This document shows, piece by piece, positions 38,516 through 48,080 of a stretch of DNA of 64,000 nucleotides. A program made the translations under genes and the position numbers. Numbering within the stretch: position 1 is the first letter of the stretch; every line of letters starts with the position of its first letter. The notes beneath the pieces are model-generated. The model saw only the letters and a program-made list of their open reading frames with translations, was not told the DNA's origin and did no database searches. Origin of the DNA: Symploca sp. SIO3C6 (GTDB lineage Bacteria; Cyanobacteriota; Cyanobacteriia; Cyanobacteriales; Coleofasciculaceae). The stretch lies in contig JAAHHJ010000001.1 of the NCBI GenBank assembly GCA_010692425.1, positions 557,127 through 621,126 on the forward strand, written 5' to 3'.

Positions 38516-41500
38516 ATGAATGATTCATACAGAGCGGAAGATGTTGTTTCTGAAAATGAACGCTCACTGAATACTTTAGTGCGATCGCTAACTCGATTTC
38601 AAGGTAGATTTTCCTTGATTCTGGTGCGTTGTAATTATGCCAGTTTGCGAGATAGGATTCTGCAACAGGTGCGTGAGCGGTGCAGTATTCAGATTCGAGA
38701 TTTAATTCTCTTGGAGTCTGCTAAGACTCTTTATACTACTATTGTTAATGAGTTTGGGGAGCAGCCTACTGATGCTTTGATGGTTTTGGGTTTAGAGTCG
38801 GTGGTTGCTCTTGATGATTTGTTGGCTGCTACTAATAAGGTGCGAGACCAATTTAGTAGTTTTCCTTTTCCGGTGGTGTTGTGGGTGACGGATGGGGTTT
38901 TTAAAAAACTGGTGCGGGTGGCACCGGATTTTAGAAGTTGGGCTGGTCCTCCCCTTCAATTTATGCTTCCTGATGAGGAATTGACAGGTTTATTACGCCA
39001 ACAGGCAGAGCAAGTTTTTGCTGATGAGTCTAGCTTTAGGTTAGAGGGTGATGAACTTGAAGCTATTGAGCAGGATTTGCAGAGTAGGGGACAAGAATTA
39101 GACTCGGAATTGAAGGCTAGTCTGGCTTTTATGAGGGGTTTGATTCATGAGAGATGTAATCAGCTTGATGCTGCTCTTGACTGTTATCAGCACAGTTTAG
39201 CTTTTTGGCAGCAAAATAGCCATTTACATCAACAGGGTTTAGTTTTACTACATCTTGGCTTAGTTTACTACCGTAAGAGCGAACAAAATTGGCAGGAAAG
39301 TCGGAATTATCTACAGCGATGTCTTGATATTTTTGAGGGGGCGCAACGTTCAGATTTAGTCGCAAAATATATTAGTCAACTTAGTAAGGTGCTGCGAGGC
39401 TTAGAAGATTGGGAATCTTTACACAACCTTACCCAAAAAGCTCTGGCACTACACCAAAATCGCGGCTCTCCAAGTCAGTTAGCTGAGGATTATGGGTTTT
39501 TGGCAGAGGTTGCCCTCAGAAATAATCGCTGGCAGGAAGCGAATCAATCGGCGAAACAAGCACTGGAAATTTTAGATAACAGTCCCGATACTAAGCACCA
39601 TAATTGTGGTTTATATCATTTAATTTTAGCAAAGTCACAGCAAGAACTAGATGAAATCCAAAATGCTATCAGCAATTTAGAGAAAGCCAGAAATAAAAGT
39701 CAGCCTCATCAAGATCTAAACCTTTATCTTGAGATACTAGAAAAATTGCGATCGCTCTATTTTGAGCAAGGTAAGTATCGAGAAGCGTTTTACCTTAAGT
39801 TAGAGCAACAGGAAGTTGAGAGTCAGTATGGTTTGCGGGCTTTCATTGGCGCAGGGCGTTTGCAGCCAGCAGTTGTGAGTAGGGGAGAGTGGGGGAAGGG
39901 GAGAGGGGGAGAAGGAATAGTGGGGAGTTTGGGTAGCTCTGCACTAAGTCGGGTAACTGCCGAAGAGCAAGTAGAGATAGCCAAGGATACTGTAGCAGTT
40001 TGGGGACGGCAGCAGGATATCGAGCGCCTGATTGACAGAGTTAACCGTGCTGATTGCAAGCTGACGGTGATTTATGGGCAGTCGGGGGTAGGGAAAAGCT
40101 CGATTTTGCAGGCAGGGTTAGTACCAGCGCTGGAAGTTAACTATTTTGAAGGGCGTGATACTGTGCCTGTCTTTGTCGATGTCTATACAGATTGGGTTGA
40201 GGAATTGGGCAATGGTTTAGGCATCATTGATTCCACGGCGAATGAACACTCAGTTATAAAACCTCAGTTAAACCTGCAAACCATTCTGGAACAATTGCGC
40301 CAAAATGAACATCGCCATCTCTTTACGGTGCTAATTTTTGACCAGTTTGAGGAGTTTTTCTTCATTTACAAAGACCAAGCCAGCAGACAACCTTTTTATG
40401 AGTTTTTTGGCAAGTGTTTGGAGATTACTTATGTGAAGATTATCCTATCACTGCGGGAAGATTATCTCCATTACTTATTAGAGTGCGCTCGAACAACGAA
40501 GTTGCCAATCATTGATAGCGATATTCTCAGTAAAAATATCATTTATCACTTGGGTAATTTGTCGCAGGAGGATGCCAAATCTGTTATCCAAAGCTTAACG
40601 GAGCGTTCTCAATTTTACTTAGAACCGGCTTTAGTGGATGAATTAGTTAAGGATTTGGCGGGAGAAGTGGGAGAAGTGCGTCCAATTGAGTTACAGATAG
40701 TGGGGGCACAACTGCAAACAGAGAGAATTACGACACTGGAGCAATATCAGGAGCGTGGTTCTAAGGAAGAACTGGTTGAGGTATTTTTAGAAGAAGTCGT
40801 TAAAGATTGTGGTTCTGAAAATGAGAAGATTGCCACACTAGTTTTGTATTTATTAACTGATGAAAATAATACTCGTCCACTGAAAACTCGTGCTGATTTG
40901 GAATTGGAGCTAGAAGTCACAGATGAGAAACTAGACTTGGTTTTAGAAATTTTAGTGAAATCAAGGTTAGTGCTGAAGGTGCAAGCATTTCCAGCTGAGA
41001 GTTATCAATTGGTTCATGATTATCTAGTATCTTTTATTCGTACACAAAATCCGGAATCAGCGCGACTAATTGCAGAGCTAGAGAGGGAAAGAGAGCAACG
41101 CCGGATTAGCGAAGCGAAAATGAATCAGGTTTTGCAAGAGAAGCTGCTCAATTCAGAGCTGATCAATCTGGTTTTATCCTCAGCACAGAATAGAGAGCTG
41201 GATCGAGTCTTATCAGCTTTAAAAGCAGGAATTAAACTGAAGCAGTCAATAGAAGAAATTCATGAAGAAACTCAGCTAAGTGTTGTGACTGAGTTAAATA
41301 ATGCAGTTTACGGAGTCAGAGAACTCAATCGCTTAGAAGGGCATAGTGGTAGTGTTACGAGCGTTAGTTTCAATTCCAACGGTAAGTTAATAGTTTCCGG
41401 GAGTGAAGACAAAACAGTCAAACTTTGGAATATTGAGGGCAGTTTACTGGCAAGCTTAGAAGGGCATAATGGTAGTGTCACGAGTGTTAGTTTCAGTCCT

Positions 41501-44332
41501 GACGGTAAGTTGCTAGCTTCAGGAAGTAAAGATAAAACTGTTAAACTTTGGAATATTGATGGTAGTTTACTAGCAACTCTGGAAAGTCATACAGGTAGTG
41601 TTACATTTGTAATTTTTAGCCCCGACGGTAAGTTGCTAGCTTCAGGGAGCGAAGATAAAACTGTCAAACTTTGGAACTACGATGGCACTTTAATTAAAAC
41701 TCTTAAAGATCACAAGGGAAGTGTTAAAAGTATTAGCTTCAGCCCCGACGGTAAGTTGCTAGCTTCAGCAGATACAAGTGACACAGTTATAATTTGGAGC
41801 CACAAGGGCGAAAAGCTTAGAACTATCGATGACTATGGTGTTATCAGTGTGAGTTTAGCGGTTGATGCTCAAAATATTATTCTGGCTAATAAATATTACT
41901 TGCTGAAGTTTTTCGATATTAATGATAATCTAATCAAGAAAAAGCGTTTATCAACTAGATACTTTTCTTCAAAAATAACCGCCCTTAGTTTTAGTAGTGA
42001 TAAAAAAATAGTCTCTTTTGTAGAGAATAACTTTCGTTTATCCACAAAAAAAACAGTAATTATAAATAAGAGTCGAAATTGGGAATTGAGGAACTTAGAT
42101 TATGCTCTAAAAGAGTTAGATGGACACGGTGATAGTGTCAACTACCTAAGTTTTAGTTTCGATGGCAAGCTACTAGCTTCGGCTAGTAAGGATAATACAG
42201 TGAGAATCTGGAACATCTCTAGTAATTTTTTTTACTTTACTAGAGATAATGAGAATAAGTTCACAAAGGTGAAATTTAGTTTTGATGGCAAGACTATTGC
42301 AGCTGGCAATTACCAAGAAATTAAATTATTGAGTCGTGGTGGAACCATGTCTAGAACTATTCAGGGAAATGGCTCAGTTATGAGTTTAAGTCCTGACGCT
42401 AAAACTGTTGTTACTGGCAGTGTTGATAATGTTGTGAAGTTCTGGAATACTGACAGCGAAAAAATCAGAACTTTGCCTGTGCTTAGTAATAGTGTTAACA
42501 AAATTAAGGTTAGCCCTGATGGCAAGACTATTGCTACTGCTGATAGGGACAACATAGTACAAATATGGAGAATTTACGGTACTCTCATCAACACCTTAGA
42601 AAGTCATATTAACAATATTCAAAGCCTTACTTTCAGTCATGACAGTTCAATAATTGCCATTATTGGCAATAACAATGAAGTAAAACTATGGAGAATTGAC
42701 GGAACACTGATTAACAGTTTTACTGGGCATACTGAGAGCTGCGAATTTCTTAGTTTCAGTCCTGATAGCTCAATTATTGCTACTATTGGTGATGATAACT
42801 TAGTTAAGCTTTGGAAGAGTGACGGTACTCTTATCAAGACCTTAATTGGTCATGCTGATATGGTAGAAAGTATCAATTTCAGCTTTGATGGTCAAATTCT
42901 TGCCTCTGTTAGCACTAGTAAAAAGCAATTTTCTGGAGGTCGAAACAGCGAGATAAAACTTTGGCGTAAGGATGGTATTCTGCTCAAAACCATAGACTAT
43001 CATTATATCAAAAGCATCGGTTTCAGCCCTGATAGCAGGATAGTAGCTGCTATCAGTGATAACAATGTCGTCACACTCTGGAGTCTTGAGGGTAAATTAC
43101 TAGCAACTCTGAAAGGACACCAAGATCAAGTCAATGAGGTAAGCTTTAGTCCTGATGGCGAAACCATCGCCACTGCTAGTGATGACAATACAGTTAAACT
43201 CTGGAGCAAAGACGGTACTCTAAACAAAACTCTTGGGGAGCATAGTGATAGAGTAACAAGCGTTAGTTTTAGTTCTGATAGTCAGACTCTTGCTTCTGTT
43301 AGTGAGGATAAAACGGTGAAAATCTGGAGCAGAGATGGCCAGATACTCAAAACTCTCCAGGGGTTTAGTAGTAAAAATAGAACCGATATAGTCAGAGTAA
43401 GTTTTAGTTATGATGACAGGATAATTAACTGTGTCAGTGATAATAAAATGAGACTTTGGAACCGTGACGGCGAGGAAATCAAAGTACCCGGAGGTCAAAA
43501 TCTTAGTAAATGTAATAATATTAGTTTCAGTCTCGATAGTAGAACAGTTGCCTTTGGTGTAAAAGATACTTCTCTGAAACTCTGGGGTGTAGATGGGATT
43601 TTACTGGCAACTCTCAAAGGTCATAATGATGAAGTCAACAGTGTCAGCTTTAGTCCTGATGGTGAAACCATTGCCTCTGCCAGTGATGACAAAACCGTCA
43701 AACTCTGGAGGAGTGATGGTACTTTACTCCAAACTATGGAAGGACATAGTGATAAGGTTAATAGCGTCGGTTTCAGCCCTGATAGTCAAACCATTGCCTC
43801 TGCTAGCGATGACAAAACTGTCAAGCTCTGGAAGATTGATGGCACTCTACTTCAAACTATGGAGGGACATAGTGATAAAGTTAATAGTGTCAGTTTCAGT
43901 CCTGATGGTCAAACCATTGCCTCTGCTAGTGATGACGACATTATTAAACTCTGGAGCGGGAATGGTACTCTACTCAAAACCCTCAAGGTAGAGATGGAGA
44001 TGTTAAGTGACAGTAGTGGCAGTATAGATTTCAGCCCTGACTCCAAGATACTAGCCTGTGCTACTTGGACAGGTGTTACCCTCCATATCCTCAACGGTAC
44101 TTGGTTCAAAAAAACTAAGCTTGACAGCATCAAGAGAGTGGAGGATGTTAGTTTCAGCCCTGACGGTAAAGCGATCGCTGTTACTACCGAAGAGGGTATA
44201 GTAATGTTAAGTTTGGATCTAGAGGAGTTACTGGAGCGTGGTTGCAATTGGGTGCGTGGTTATCTAAAGAACAACCCAAATGTTGAAGAGAGTGATAGAA
44301 TCCTATGTGATAATATTGATACTCAGCCTTGA
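38516..44332 (+). CDS. TPR-STAND NTPase-WD40 protein (1938 residues)
   Basis: Order of parts: an unrecognised N-terminal domain (about 1-170); TPR-like helices (about 205-440); a linker with a G-rich tract (about 455-470, EWGKGRGGEG); a novel-STAND-1-type NTPase with WGRQQDIERLI, Walker A YGQSGVGKSS (about 519-528) and Walker B VLIFDQFEEF (about 604-613); winged-helix and coiled regions; and about 23 WD40 repeats (about 940-1905). It ends with LEELLERGCNWVRGYLKNN, a tail shared by many cyanobacterial WD40 STAND proteins. Several blades are near-identical at the DNA level. It overlaps the convergent mnmH by 10 bp. Likely signal-triggered oligomerising switch. Confidence 0.85.
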   Translation: MNDSYRAEDVVSENERSLNTLVRSLTRFQGRFSLILVRCNYASLRDRILQQVRERCSIQIRDLILLESAKTLYTTIVNEFGEQPTDALMVLGLESVVALDDLLAATNKVRDQFSSFPFPVVLWVTDGVFKKLVRVAPDFRSWAGPPLQFMLPDEELTGLLRQQAEQVFADESSFRLEGDELEAIEQDLQSRGQELDSELKASLAFMRGLIHERCNQLDAALDCYQHSLAFWQQNSHLHQQGLVLLHLGLVYYRKSEQNWQESRNYLQRCLDIFEGAQRSDLVAKYISQLSKVLRGLEDWESLHNLTQKALALHQNRGSPSQLAEDYGFLAEVALRNNRWQEANQSAKQALEILDNSPDTKHHNCGLYHLILAKSQQELDEIQNAISNLEKARNKSQPHQDLNLYLEILEKLRSLYFEQGKYREAFYLKLEQQEVESQYGLRAFIGAGRLQPAVVSRGEWGKGRGGEGIVGSLGSSALSRVTAEEQVEIAKDTVAVWGRQQDIERLIDRVNRADCKLTVIYGQSGVGKSSILQAGLVPALEVNYFEGRDTVPVFVDVYTDWVEELGNGLGIIDSTANEHSVIKPQLNLQTILEQLRQNEHRHLFTVLIFDQFEEFFFIYKDQASRQPFYEFFGKCLEITYVKIILSLREDYLHYLLECARTTKLPIIDSDILSKNIIYHLGNLSQEDAKSVIQSLTERSQFYLEPALVDELVKDLAGEVGEVRPIELQIVGAQLQTERITTLEQYQERGSKEELVEVFLEEVVKDCGSENEKIATLVLYLLTDENNTRPLKTRADLELELEVTDEKLDLVLEILVKSRLVLKVQAFPAESYQLVHDYLVSFIRTQNPESARLIAELEREREQRRISEAKMNQVLQEKLLNSELINLVLSSAQNRELDRVLSALKAGIKLKQSIEEIHEETQLSVVTELNNAVYGVRELNRLEGHSGSVTSVSFNSNGKLIVSGSEDKTVKLWNIEGSLLASLEGHNGSVTSVSFSPDGKLLASGSKDKTVKLWNIDGSLLATLESHTGSVTFVIFSPDGKLLASGSEDKTVKLWNYDGTLIKTLKDHKGSVKSISFSPDGKLLASADTSDTVIIWSHKGEKLRTIDDYGVISVSLAVDAQNIILANKYYLLKFFDINDNLIKKKRLSTRYFSSKITALSFSSDKKIVSFVENNFRLSTKKTVIINKSRNWELRNLDYALKELDGHGDSVNYLSFSFDGKLLASASKDNTVRIWNISSNFFYFTRDNENKFTKVKFSFDGKTIAAGNYQEIKLLSRGGTMSRTIQGNGSVMSLSPDAKTVVTGSVDNVVKFWNTDSEKIRTLPVLSNSVNKIKVSPDGKTIATADRDNIVQIWRIYGTLINTLESHINNIQSLTFSHDSSIIAIIGNNNEVKLWRIDGTLINSFTGHTESCEFLSFSPDSSIIATIGDDNLVKLWKSDGTLIKTLIGHADMVESINFSFDGQILASVSTSKKQFSGGRNSEIKLWRKDGILLKTIDYHYIKSIGFSPDSRIVAAISDNNVVTLWSLEGKLLATLKGHQDQVNEVSFSPDGETIATASDDNTVKLWSKDGTLNKTLGEHSDRVTSVSFSSDSQTLASVSEDKTVKIWSRDGQILKTLQGFSSKNRTDIVRVSFSYDDRIINCVSDNKMRLWNRDGEEIKVPGGQNLSKCNNISFSLDSRTVAFGVKDTSLKLWGVDGILLATLKGHNDEVNSVSFSPDGETIASASDDKTVKLWRSDGTLLQTMEGHSDKVNSVGFSPDSQTIASASDDKTVKLWKIDGTLLQTMEGHSDKVNSVSFSPDGQTIASASDDDIIKLWSGNGTLLKTLKVEMEMLSDSSGSIDFSPDSKILACATWTGVTLHILNGTWFKKTKLDSIKRVEDVSFSPDGKAIAVTTEEGIVMLSLDLEELLERGCNWVRGYLKNNPNVEESDRILCDNIDTQP

Positions 44333-45387
44333 GTGGTCAGTGGGGATTTGTCCTCTTCCCTGTTTTCAGTAAAAAGCTCTCTAGTTTTTTCGCGCAGTTT
44401 CTGTGTTCCTTCTTCTGGAGAAAGCCCGGAAACATCTAAATTATAAATAGGCACTTTTCGCTTTTGCAGGTCATAAGTATAAGTTTTATCATAATACTCT
44501 AGAATAATATCAAAAGCTTCAGCTAACTTACCCTGATGCAGTAGACTAAGAGCCTCTTTAGTACGCAAACCACCAAGCCGCTTGCTGATACGCTCTGTCG
44601 CTACCACTAACTCATTAATATCCTCACTTCCATAAATTTCTACTAGTAAGGCTAATCTTTCTGCCCTAGTTCTGCTAATCTGAATTACTGGAGCTGACTC
44701 CATCTGAGCAAAAATCCCATCCGGAATCCGACAAACTCCAATACGCTTGCTCTCAGCTTCAATCCACAAAGGTAATTGGCGATTAAAACTAGCCCATTTA
44801 ATACTAATTAAATTCCAAAATTGTTCATTAGTGGGTTGAGGTGGTTGACCCAAACTACCATAACTGCTGCCACGATGATTAGCAATACCTTCTAAATCTA
44901 AAACCTGTTCACCCTGAGAATCTAAAGCAGTCAGAAGATTAGTTTTACCAGTACCCGTCATACCACCAAGAATAATAATTTTCTGGGGTATTTGAAACAG
45001 AGAATGAGCCCAGCGACGAAAAGCTTTATAGCCCCCTGTTAATACAGAAACATTAAAGCCAGCAGTTTCTAGTACCCAAGCTACCGCACCACTGCGCATA
45101 CCTCCCCGCCAGCAATGGAGACGCACTTGGCGATTGGGTGCCAGAGCCTTAGCCTGAGTAATAAAGCTAGCAAATTTTGGTCCTGCGATCGCAAATCCCA
45201 ATTCTATCGCCTGCTCTTTTCCCTGCTGTTTATAGCAAATACCTACCTCTGCCCTTTCTTGATCATTGAAAAGGGGAAAACTCTCAGCACCAGGTATATG
45301 ACCTTGAGTATACTCACTAGGAGAACGAACATCCAGAATCACTCCTGGTGCTTTGAGAAATTCGGCAGTATCGAGGGCTTGGGGCAT
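44323..45387 (-). CDS. mnmH: tRNA 2-selenouridine/geranylthiouridine synthase
   Basis: MnmH (SelU) replaces sulfur by selenium in 2-thiouridine at the wobble base of some tRNAs, using selenophosphate. A rhodanese domain has the catalytic cysteine in VRLHCWRGGMRSG; a P-loop domain follows (GGMTGTGKTNLL). The open frame continues to 45462, but that part translates a repeat tract into Pro/Ser/Arg; I start at the ATG at 45385-45387 (MPQALDTAEFL, 354 residues). The selD fusion gene lies upstream on the same strand and supplies the substrate. Confidence 0.92.
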   Translation of the reverse strand: MPQALDTAEFLKAPGVILDVRSPSEYTQGHIPGAESFPLFNDQERAEVGICYKQQGKEQAIELGFAIAGPKFASFITQAKALAPNRQVRLHCWRGGMRSGAVAWVLETAGFNVSVLTGGYKAFRRWAHSLFQIPQKIIILGGMTGTGKTNLLTALDSQGEQVLDLEGIANHRGSSYGSLGQPPQPTNEQFWNLISIKWASFNRQLPLWIEAESKRIGVCRIPDGIFAQMESAPVIQISRTRAERLALLVEIYGSEDINELVVATERISKRLGGLRTKEALSLLHQGKLAEAFDIILEYYDKTYTYDLQKRKVPIYNLDVSGLSPEEGTQKLREKTRELFTENREEDKSPLTTQG

Positions 45388-45461
45388 GGGGAGGGGGGGA
45401 GATGGGGAGATGGGGGAGACACGGAGACGCGGAGAGGGGGAGACGCGGAGAGGGGGAGACA
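45388..45461. repeat. G-rich tandem repeat at the mnmH start
   Basis: Units GGGGAGAT, then GGAGACGC and GGGGGAGA, abut the mnmH start codon. No Shine-Dalgarno motif is visible on the mnmH strand, which is C-rich here. Confidence 0.85.
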
Positions 45462-45547
45462 AGATTAATTATTCTTTTGGGCTGTCCTTAAATATATATA
45501 ACTCTCTTTTCCATGAACCATGAGCCATGAACAATGAACCATGAACC

Positions 45548-47917
45548 TCATTTCTTGATTGTAATTGGCAGCACTCCTTGAGCTGGGTAATTGACTTGAC
45601 CGATAATACGGCTGTAAGTATATCCTAGTGTTTTGAGGCTACTTAGACAGGAATTAGCTTGTTGAGCGGGAATAGTTGCTAGTAATCCGCCAGAGGTTTG
45701 AGGATCGAATAATAGGGGGTAAATAGGGGAATTGCTCGCTTGCTCACGATTTTGAATTGCTTTAGATGTACGTAAGTTTTCAGGATATAGAGAGCTAAAG
45801 ATGCCCTGTTGTATAGTTTCCATTGCTCCCTTTAACACTGGAATTGCACTAAGTTCAATTTCTACAGAAACCTGGGAGGCTTGTATCATTTCCAGGAGAT
45901 GTCCCAGTAGCCCAAATCCAGTAACATCTGTGCAAGCAGTAGCTTGGTGTTGCTGTAAACATTCTGCTGCTGCCTGATTGGAGAGCAACATCGAGGCAAT
46001 TGCCTCTTCAAGCCAGCGCCCTTTGGCTTGCAGACGCATATCAGCAGCAAAGAGTGTACCTGTACCCAAAGCTTTTGTTAAAATTATTACTTGAGCTGGT
46101 TTCATGCCTCCTTTGCGCAATAATTTTTCAGGAGCAGCTAAGCCGTTACAGGTAAGTCCAAAAGCAAGTTCTTTTCCTTCTGTGGTATGTCCACCAATTA
46201 GCAGGGCTTGAGTTTGATTAAGAATTTTAGTTGCACCTGCTAGTAATTGATAGAGTGTCTCTTCCTGTTTAGCTGGTGGGGCATAGGGGATAGTGGCAAT
46301 TGCCAACGCACTCTGAGGTGCTGCCCCCATGGCAAAAATATCGCTTAAGCAGTGATTGGCTGTAATTTGTCCTAGTAAAAAGGGATCATCAAGCAAAGCT
46401 CGAAAGTAATCAATCGTCTGTACCATAACTTGATCCTCCCTGACTCTGACTACTGCTGCATCCTCTGCTGCTTCTAGCCCAAGGAGAATATCTTCTCGTT
46501 GATGTACTGTTTCTTTTTTAATACGTTTGAGTACCTTTTCCAGCACTGCTGGGGCGATTTTTGCCCCACAACCGGCACAGTGCATAGTGGGGAGATGGGG
46601 AGAGGGGGGGATGGGGAGAGGGGGAGATGGGGAGATGGGGGGATATGTTTTATAGGGTTGCTCAAAACTTTTCCCTATTTTCTGAATAAAGTGATGTTTT
46701 TCGTTGGCGACAGAGTTACCCATCTTAGAGGGGAATTTACTCAATTGCTCCATAAACTGGCGATCAATATAATCTTTCCAGTGCCAAATAAATTGATTTG
46801 GCCCAAAGTTTAACCAACCACGGGAAGCAATTGCTTGACGATTGCCGGTACTTATTAGAATTAGGAATTTTGTTTGTGGTATAAATCGCTTGAGAGGTTT
46901 ACCTAGTAGGAAACGCCGAAGATTCTCAAACAGTGGCTTGCCTTGACGAACAGCAAAAACCCCGGCTTTGGGGCGGGGATGGTTAACCATGGTGGCAATA
47001 TCCCCAGCTGCGAATACTTGGGGGTGAGAGACAGATTGCAAGGCATCGCTGACTTGAATAAAGCCTTTATTATCGGTTGCTAGCCCGGCTTGCCTTAACC
47101 ATGGTGCTGCCGATGCCTGAGTTACCCAAAAGATGCGATCGCATTCTACCTTTAGTCCGGACTGACAATGAATTATTTTTGGTGAGACAGTAACAGTATT
47201 GGTGTCAGTTGCTTCAGGGTTGGTATCCACTGCACTAACATTTTCGGACAAATGCAATTTAACTCCCCGACGCGATAAAATCTGTTGCAGGCGTTTACCT
47301 ACCCAAGGATGACGCTCTGGCAATAAAGAGTTACCCCGGTGGAAGAGGTGAATTTCCAGATTCTGAGTTGGTTGCTGGGCATGGCGAAAAATGCGGTGTA
47401 GATGTGTCTCAATAGCTAGAGCTAACTCTACTCCCCCTGCCCCACCACCAACAATTCCCAGACGTATTTTTTTATGAGGAAATTGAGTAACTTCTTGAGT
47501 AACTTGGCTCCAATAGTTGAGGAATTTAGAAATAGGTTTAACGGGAATTGTATGTGCTGCTGCACCCGGTACATTTATAGCTGTAGGTGTACTACCAATA
47601 TCAATTGATAGTAGGTCGAAAGCAACTGGGGGACGATTGGCACAGATAATATAGTTATTTTCTAAATCAAGGGCAATTGCCCTATCAACAAACATACGAG
47701 CTGAGGCAAACTGGGTCAGAGGGCGTAAATCAATGTGACATTGATCGAAGTTATAAAAGCCTGCTACATACCCTGGCAGCATTCCTGAATAAGGGGTATG
47801 GTAAACATCAGTAATTAGGGTTAATCTTACTCCTGGCAAGGGTTGCATGCCAAACTTTTTCAATGCGATCGCATGGCTGTGTCCTCCTCCAATTAGTACT
47901 AAATCTTTGAAGATCAT
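45548..47917 (-). CDS. selD: Fused FAD oxidoreductase and selenophosphate synthetase SelD
   Basis: The 789-residue protein has an N-terminal pyridine nucleotide-disulfide (NDH-2-like) domain (about 1-395) with LIGGGHSHAIAL, GIVGGGAGGVELALAIE and VFAAGDIATM, then SelD (about 440-789) with CAGCGAKIAP, the GGHTTEGKELAFGL and TDVTGFGLLGHL motifs. SelD makes selenophosphate from selenide and ATP. The active position is cysteine (both TGT), not selenocysteine. The linker is a translated G-rich repeat (PPISPSPPLPIPPSPHLP). It pairs with mnmH 160 bp downstream. Such fusions are known in cyanobacteria and others. Confidence 0.93.
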   Translation of the reverse strand: MIFKDLVLIGGGHSHAIALKKFGMQPLPGVRLTLITDVYHTPYSGMLPGYVAGFYNFDQCHIDLRPLTQFASARMFVDRAIALDLENNYIICANRPPVAFDLLSIDIGSTPTAINVPGAAAHTIPVKPISKFLNYWSQVTQEVTQFPHKKIRLGIVGGGAGGVELALAIETHLHRIFRHAQQPTQNLEIHLFHRGNSLLPERHPWVGKRLQQILSRRGVKLHLSENVSAVDTNPEATDTNTVTVSPKIIHCQSGLKVECDRIFWVTQASAAPWLRQAGLATDNKGFIQVSDALQSVSHPQVFAAGDIATMVNHPRPKAGVFAVRQGKPLFENLRRFLLGKPLKRFIPQTKFLILISTGNRQAIASRGWLNFGPNQFIWHWKDYIDRQFMEQLSKFPSKMGNSVANEKHHFIQKIGKSFEQPYKTYPPISPSPPLPIPPSPHLPTMHCAGCGAKIAPAVLEKVLKRIKKETVHQREDILLGLEAAEDAAVVRVREDQVMVQTIDYFRALLDDPFLLGQITANHCLSDIFAMGAAPQSALAIATIPYAPPAKQEETLYQLLAGATKILNQTQALLIGGHTTEGKELAFGLTCNGLAAPEKLLRKGGMKPAQVIILTKALGTGTLFAADMRLQAKGRWLEEAIASMLLSNQAAAECLQQHQATACTDVTGFGLLGHLLEMIQASQVSVEIELSAIPVLKGAMETIQQGIFSSLYPENLRTSKAIQNREQASNSPIYPLLFDPQTSGGLLATIPAQQANSCLSSLKTLGYTYSRIIGQVNYPAQGVLPITIKK
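46587..46645. repeat. G-rich octamer tract inside selD linker
   Basis: Units GGGGAGAT and GGGGAGAG are repeated about seven times within the coding frame, between the oxidoreductase and SelD domains. Confidence 0.88.
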
Positions 47918-47925
47918 GGTTTTTT

Positions 47926-48080
47926 AAGTAATAAGTAATAAGTAATAAGTAATAAGTAATAAGTAATAAGTAATAAGTAATAACCGTTCATTGTTCATTG
48001 TTGATTGTTCATTGGCCTATGAATTATGAGCAATGAACTATGAACTATGAGCAATGAACTATGAGCGATGAACCATGAAC
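47926..48080. repeat. Compound heptamer repeats upstream of the PhnE-like gene
   Basis: (AAGTAAT)n occupies 47926-47983. GTTCATT-type units follow (47986-48015), then ATGAACT/ATGAGCA/ATGAACC units (48019-48080). The last of these include the start codon of the permease gene. Confidence 0.88.

Noticed and set aside
45388-45462. N-terminal extension of mnmH
   Set aside because: It translates a repeat tract into Pro/Ser/Arg and precedes the conserved rhodanese start.
46560-46590. Possible selenocysteine codon in SelD
   Set aside because: The active-site codons read TGT; no in-frame TGA is present.
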